The position numbers were made by a program, and so were the translations under genes. A stretch of 64,000 nucleotides of DNA from Smittium culicis (Eukaryota > Kickxellomycota > Harpellomycetes > Harpellales > Legeriomycetaceae): positions 1-64,000 of the forward strand of contig LSSN01000154.1 in assembly GCA_001970855.1 (NCBI GenBank), read 5' to 3'. Each line of letters starts with the position of its first letter. The first letter of the stretch is position 1. The notes below the pieces were generated by a model. The model worked only from the letters and a program-made list of their open reading frames with translations. It did no database searches and was not told the DNA's origin. Below, one piece after another: positions 61,880 to 64,000 of the stretch.

Positions 61880-62390
61880 TTATCCACTAGTTAGGCTCAT
61901 ATCAAAGGTACTTGTCACATCCAAGAATGCGTGGAGGAGCTGTGAAACTTTCATGCAATAAAACTGTAAATCAGGGTGGTATCAACTTATCTGAATTTAA
62001 GAAATAGTAAACCTAAAATTCCCTCAGCTATATACCCGTGTATCACACCAGTTGTCATTGCTTTTACAGCTTATGAACAAACTCGACCTTACTCTGGAGT
62101 GTGCAAAGGAGAAAGTTGATCGATTTCCCAGTTTTCTATAGTCTTAGGTCTAGAAAGAGGTTTAATTCCTGTATTAGTATAAACCAACGCTAGTTAAATA
62201 CATTTTACACTTCAAATAATTACTTCAACCTACATTTAATTAATTATCTGGTCAGGGAGATTAATCTCTTTAGGTCAAGATCCATAATTAAGTGGTATAA
62301 CCTCTTCAAATAACCAAAACACAACGGATTAATAGGCTGGATCATTTCCTGGGTTTCAAGAAAGTATTAAGTGTCATCACTTTTATGTAA
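61880..62390 (-). pseudogene. Fragment resembling second-largest RNA polymerase subunit (RPB2/RpoB family)
   Basis: Sequence here is clearly less AT-rich than its flanks. On the minus strand one frame reads CFGYLKRLYHLIMDLDLKRL and then ISLTR, stop, LIKCRLK, stop, LF (62320-62225), resembling the GYMxxRLL...KRLxLAGxLxxxLF region of RPB2-type subunits. Another frame reads RPKTIENWEIDQLSPLHTPE (62150-62092), which matches in spacing the family block PRxLxPSxxGxLCPxxTPEG. QLVPP-like FTVLLHESFTAPPRILGC follows near 61970-61920. The distance between the first two blocks is much shorter than in intact proteins, and stops are present, so this is a fragment with an internal loss. It could come from a nuclear pol I/II/III gene, or from a linear plasmid or virus-like RNA polymerase. 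Tentative. Confidence 0.4.
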
Positions 62391-64000
62391 TTTAAAAATA
62401 AAATTTTCAATATACAGAATGTCATTTGGGCTTAAAATTTAGATCTTAATTTTTTCAAAGAACGATGCAATTAATATTAAATTGGTTTTTTTTATACATA
62501 TCATTTCTATAATTAGAATGTTTGCTTTCTATTCACTAAATAGATATCTGGACACAGAAAAAATTGAGTAAGACTTATTCTAAATAAAGAAATTGAAACT
62601 TCAATTAAATCAAATAAAGGAGGCTTTTTATTAAAAAAAACAATTTTCTAATTATACTCTATTAAAAAAAGTGTGGACCTTCTATTGAAGTCTTATTAAA
62701 ATTAAATAAATAATTTTTTTATTTAGAATATAAGATAGTTAAAAATAATGATTTAAATAAAAGAATATTTCCGTTTTCCATTATTCTTTATATATTCTTA
62801 AGATTAAATAGTTAATTTTATAAATCTAGACGAAATAAATGCTTTTAGTAATACTTATTCGAGGAATAAAAGTGTTTTTAGAAATAAATTTAAAAAAAAA
62901 AAAACCACTACCACTTCTTATTTGATTAATTTTACATTTAATTATAATGAGAATTAATTATTATAAAGCTATTTATCAATATATTAAACTCGTTAAATTA
63001 TGATTTATTTGATTTTTGACTTAATAATTTGGGATAATAGTAAGGAATGAAGTAATTAAAATGATTCCAGATCAAATAAAATATGTGTTTAATTTAAGGA
63101 AATTATATAGCCTAAGGATTATTAATCCCTATATTAAAAAATTATAAAATATTTTCACAATTCTGTTACTATCTTAGGTATATTTCATGGTAAAATATAA
63201 GCAGAAACCTTGTTGACCAGAAAAAACTAATAAACTATAGAATCGTAAAAAAAACTTAGTTTTTCGCTATGGTGCCATATTTAAGAAATAATATTCCTAA
63301 ATATACAGTGCTAACATAAAAATTATAATAATTGATAATAAAAAAAACCCAATTGGGTATAAGATGAAACCTACACATATTTTTAATTAAATAAATTCGC
63401 TTATAAATAACTTGCTAATAATTAAGCTCCAGAGTGAAGATGTAAAAATTTAATTTTGAAACAGATTTTTCGAGCCCTGTCATTATATCCTTATATAGCA
63501 GAAAGCTCAAATTAACGGACTTATAATAGCATAATTTTATTCTAGGTAGCTACTACCTGGAAAAAAATTATAAACTAGAGCTTGAAGCACAAGGTTATTG
63601 TATGGGAGGTTTTTTGATTGAAAAAAAATTGATTAATTATTTAATTATTAAAATTAGTGACTTAATCATAAATTTTAATAGTATATTAAATATTAATATA
63701 TATTTCAGGAGTTTTGGAACTTTCTTTTTTCCCATATCCCCATACAATCTGTCCTATATTTGGTATTTTTATAATAATTAAATTTTAAATTATATATTGT
63801 TTATTGTTTATAAGTTTTTAAATGTGATTAAATATTATACTCGTTTTTTCTTAATATCACAAAGTTACATTAGGTATAACTGCAAGTGGAGTAAATTATA
63901 AATCAATTTATTTTCCCATGTTTGATAAATAAGTGATTACATTTCATCGTGTGTTATTATTATAAAAATTTGAGAATATTTTATCATTATCCGTACAATA
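62391..64000. other. AT-rich spacer to window end
   Basis: Stops are dense in every frame and homopolymer A/T runs are common (for example 62890-62904). No gene, RNA or repeat could be supported. Any missing 5' part of the polymerase-like fragment is not recognisable here. Confidence 0.6.

Noticed and set aside
61900..61980. Minus-strand peptide AFLDVTSTFD resembling a non-LTR reverse transcriptase core
   Set aside because: Only about ten residues fit and no neighbouring RT motif is present. Blocks in the other two minus frames fit the RNA polymerase family better and in order.
61740..62360. Possible rRNA fragment because of its raised GC content
   Set aside because: None of the universally conserved rRNA segments I know could be matched on either strand.
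1..64000. tRNA genes and CRISPR arrays
   Set aside because: I looked for T-arm-like GGTTCRANNCC boxes with matching acceptor stems and for regularly spaced repeats, and found neither. A covariance-model scan would be decisive for tRNAs.

Overview
The window looks like nuclear DNA of a very AT-rich fungus. The genes carry short GT-AG introns of roughly 50-230 nt, one product is the eukaryotic translation factor eIF3i, another is a mitochondrial-type PPR protein, and the predicted proteins have Asn/Ser/Pro-rich disordered stretches. The decayed transposons are of kinds common in fungi (Ty3/Gypsy, Tc1/mariner). I suspect an early-diverging fungus, for example a Kickxellomycotina/Harpellales-like insect-gut fungus, but that placement is inference from composition and gene style, not from a marker gene.

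Layout: 1-4493 is AT-rich spacer. 4494-21550 is a gene block: NUDT19-like Nudix hydrolase (-), a nine-exon WD40 protein (+), a six-exon DusA-type tRNA-dihydrouridine synthase (+), a 1137-aa PPR protein (-) and eIF3i/TIF34 (-). 21551-35051 is a 13.5 kb desert with a decayed Tc1/mariner transposase, a probable Merlin/IS1595-like remnant and a short palindromic MITE-like unit. 35052-43073 is a second gene block: an intronless YqeH/GEP3-type circularly permuted GTPase (+), a four-exon 700-aa protein of unknown function (-) and a short-chain dehydrogenase (+). From 44.4 to 59.2 kb lie three decayed Ty3/Gypsy elements: A (+), B (+) and C (-). B and C face each other tail to tail, and C is a chromodomain-bearing chromovirus interrupted by a 631-base assembly gap. 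59.2-64 kb is AT-rich spacer with a degenerate fragment resembling the second-largest subunit of a multisubunit RNA polymerase.

Working together: the GTPase (mitochondrial small-subunit assembly) and the PPR protein (organelle RNA) are probably mitochondrial gene-expression factors, while eIF3i acts in cytosolic translation initiation and the dihydrouridine synthase modifies tRNA. The genes are on both strands with separate promoters, so there is no operon-like logic.

I rebuilt gene models by joining exons at GT-AG sites where the reading frame and family similarity continue across the junction. No CRISPR array, tRNA or rRNA gene was recognised, and no complete LTR pair was found. The most unusual items are the bacterial/plant-type DusA in a fungal context, an eIF3i gene whose first coding exon appears to be just the ATG, the RNA-polymerase-like fragment near 62 kb, and the Merlin-like remnant.
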